Source: Longimicrobiales bacterium (GTDB taxonomy: Bacteria; Gemmatimonadota; Gemmatimonadetes; Longimicrobiales; Gaopeijiaceae). Taken from it: a stretch of 7,950 bases of DNA. Shown here one piece after another: positions 7,364 to 7,950 of this stretch. The position numbers were made by a program, and so were the translations under genes. The notes beneath the pieces were generated by a model. It searched no databases and was not told the origin of the DNA. It saw only the letters and a list, made by a program, of their open reading frames with translations. The stretch is taken from NCBI GenBank assembly GCA_022428035.1, contig JAKMDG010000036.1, positions 1 through 7,950 of the forward strand, in the 5' to 3' direction. Numbering within the stretch: the first letter of the stretch is position 1; the number at the start of each line of letters is the position of its first letter.

Positions 7364-7396
7364 TCTTTTCCACGCTTGGTACGGGGCGGGAAAAGG
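7364..7396 (+). other. Strong bulged hairpin in the Thr-Tyr tRNA spacer
   Basis: CTTTTCC (7365-7371) pairs perfectly with GGAAAAG (7389-7395). After a single bulged A (7372), CGC (7373-7375) pairs with GCG (7386-7388), giving ten Watson-Crick pairs around a ten-base loop. T7364 with G7396 adds a wobble pair. No T tract follows, so a terminator is unlikely. It lies about 40 nt before the Tyr tRNA and could guide processing of the precursor, but no function can be shown from sequence. Confidence 0.45.
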
Positions 7397-7429
7397 CGGT
7401 CGAGTGGTCCCGACCGTGCGGTTTCGGGA
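7397..7429 (+). other. Two mutually exclusive hairpins before tRNA-Tyr
   Basis: CGGTCG (7397-7402) can pair with CGACCG (7411-7416). Alternatively TCCCGA (7408-7413) can pair with TCGGGA (7424-7429). The two six-pair stems share bases 7411-7413, so only one can form at a time. The second ends seven bases before the mature 5' end of tRNA-Tyr. This looks like switch architecture, but short GC-rich stems of this size also arise by chance. Confidence 0.3.
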
Positions 7430-7436
7430 GCAACAA

Positions 7437-7518
7437 GGTGGGGTACCGAAGCGGTCAAACGGGGCAGACTGTAAATCTGTTGGCTTAGCCTTCGGAGGTT
7501 CGAATCCTCCCCCCACCA
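7437..7518 (+). tRNA. tRNA-Tyr(GTA)
   Basis: This is a class II tRNA of 82 nt. The acceptor stem GGTGGGG (7437-7443) pairs with CCCCACC (7511-7517), with discriminator A7518. The anticodon loop CTGTAAA carries GTA at 7471-7473, closed by a stem that includes one G-T pair. A long variable arm with GGC-TTA-GCC lies at 7482-7490, as expected for bacterial tRNA-Tyr. The T arm is GGAGG/CCTCC with loop TTCGAAT (7499-7505). CCA is not encoded. It is separated from tRNA-Thr(TGT) by an unusually long 242-nt spacer. Confidence 0.97.
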
Positions 7519-7529
7519 CTTTAGAAGGT

Positions 7530-7547
7530 CGGATCCCCTGGGGTCCG
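7530..7547 (+). other. Hairpin between tRNA-Tyr and tRNA-Gly
   Basis: CGGATCC (7530-7536) pairs with GGGTCCG (7541-7547), seven pairs including one T-G, around the four-base loop CCTG. It fills the middle of the 42-nt spacer. No T tract follows. It probably forms in the precursor transcript and may separate the tRNAs for processing. Confidence 0.4.
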
Positions 7548-7560
7548 GCAGGAGAGCGAG

Positions 7561-7634
7561 GCGGGAGTAGCTCAGTTGGCTAGAGCATCAGCCTTCCAAG
7601 CTGAGGGTCGCGGGTTCGAGTCCCGTCTCCCGCT
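7561..7634 (+). tRNA. tRNA-Gly(TCC)
   Basis: The acceptor stem GCGGGAG (7561-7567) pairs with CTCCCGC (7627-7633), and the discriminator is T7634, the usual bacterial identity base for glycine. The anticodon stem TCAGC/GCTGA encloses CTTCCAA, with anticodon TCC at 7595-7597 reading GGA (and GGG by wobble). The T loop is TTCGAGT. CCA is not encoded. A short T5 run at 7636-7640 follows directly, but the cluster evidently continues. Confidence 0.97.
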
Positions 7635-7679
7635 CTTTTTGCAGTTCAGCAGGATTTGGGACGGCGCGAGCCGGACGCT

Positions 7680-7751
<72 letters not shown>

Positions 7752-7785
7752 TGCAGGACGAATCACATGCGGTGTGAACGAGTCA

Positions 7786-7801
7786 CGGGGCCGCGGTCCC
7801 G
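7786..7801 (+). other. Hairpin in the tuf leader
   Basis: CGGGGC (7786-7791) pairs with GTCCCG (7796-7801), six pairs including one G-T, around a CGCG loop. A smaller stem, CACA/TGTG, lies just upstream at 7764-7776. Both are in the 91-nt stretch between tRNA-Thr(GGT) and the tuf start. They are likely to form in the precursor RNA; a regulatory role is unproven. Confidence 0.3.
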
Positions 7802-7842
7802 CTGATCCGGAAGCTTACAACGGAACGAAGAGGACGAGCGAG

Positions 7843-7950
7843 ATGGGCAAGGAGAAGTTCGAGCGTACCAAGCCTCACGTGAACGTGGGAACGATTGGTC
7901 ACGTTGATCACGGTAAGACGACGCTGACGGCTGCGATCACGCTAACGCAG
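7843..7950 (+). CDS. tuf: Elongation factor Tu, 3' end outside window
   Basis: EF-Tu is the GTPase that brings aminoacyl-tRNA to the ribosomal A site. Only the first 36 residues are present before the right edge. They match the highly conserved N-terminus: Lys-Glu-Lys-Phe-Glu-Arg-Thr-Lys-Pro-His-Val-Asn-Val-Gly-Thr-Ile at 3-18, then the P-loop Gly-His-Val-Asp-His-Gly-Lys-Thr at 19-26, followed by Thr-Leu-Thr-Ala-Ala-Ile. The ATG has a purine-rich GAAGAGGA site at 7827-7834 with 8-nt spacing. Its place directly after the Thr-Tyr-Gly-Thr tRNAs is the classic tuf context, so the tRNAs and tuf may be co-transcribed. Confidence 0.97.
   Translation, partial: MGKEKFERTKPHVNVGTIGHVDHGKTTLTAAITLTQ

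Noticed and set aside
7631..7640. T5 run directly after tRNA-Gly as a terminator
   Set aside because: It is short, and the next tRNA and tuf follow closely in a conserved cluster, so full termination here is unlikely.

Overview
The window is a block of bacterial housekeeping genes, all on the + strand, in GC-rich DNA (about 60% by eye). The genes point to a diderm, GC-rich, non-model bacterium: a secreted Amidase_3 cell-wall hydrolase, a short lipoprotein signal peptide, good Shine-Dalgarno sites before most genes, and tRNA genes without an encoded CCA end. Gemmatimonadota or a neighbouring phylum would fit, but nothing read here proves a taxon. I see no mobile element, CRISPR array, phage gene or sign of horizontal transfer.

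Positions 1-5508 are a tightly packed run of six genes: the 3' part of a YihY/BrkB-type membrane protein, smpB (trans-translation), a secreted N-acetylmuramoyl-L-alanine amidase, a TPR-rich lipoprotein of unknown function, pyrD (dihydroorotate dehydrogenase) and pyrF (OMP decarboxylase). After the first gene there is a 13-nt gap. Every later junction overlaps by 4 or 1 nt (ATGA, TAGTG, GTGA, ATGA), so the run is very probably one transcript with translational coupling. The genes serve three jobs: ribosome rescue, envelope or peptidoglycan turnover, and the last steps of UMP synthesis.

After 74 nt comes cysS (5583-7016), a complete cysteinyl-tRNA synthetase with all expected motifs. It is the only gene here whose start has no recognisable Shine-Dalgarno site.

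Positions 7122-7751 hold four tRNA genes in the order Thr(TGT), Tyr(GTA), Gly(TCC), Thr(GGT). They are followed by the first 36 codons of tuf (EF-Tu), which runs off the right edge. This is the classic bacterial tRNA-tuf arrangement, known from E. coli thrU-tyrU-glyT-thrT-tufB. The odd part is a 242-nt spacer between the first Thr and the Tyr tRNA. It has no convincing gene but can form several hairpins, some mutually exclusive. This spacer and the unassigned TPR lipoprotein next to the amidase deserve the most attention; the rest is ordinary.
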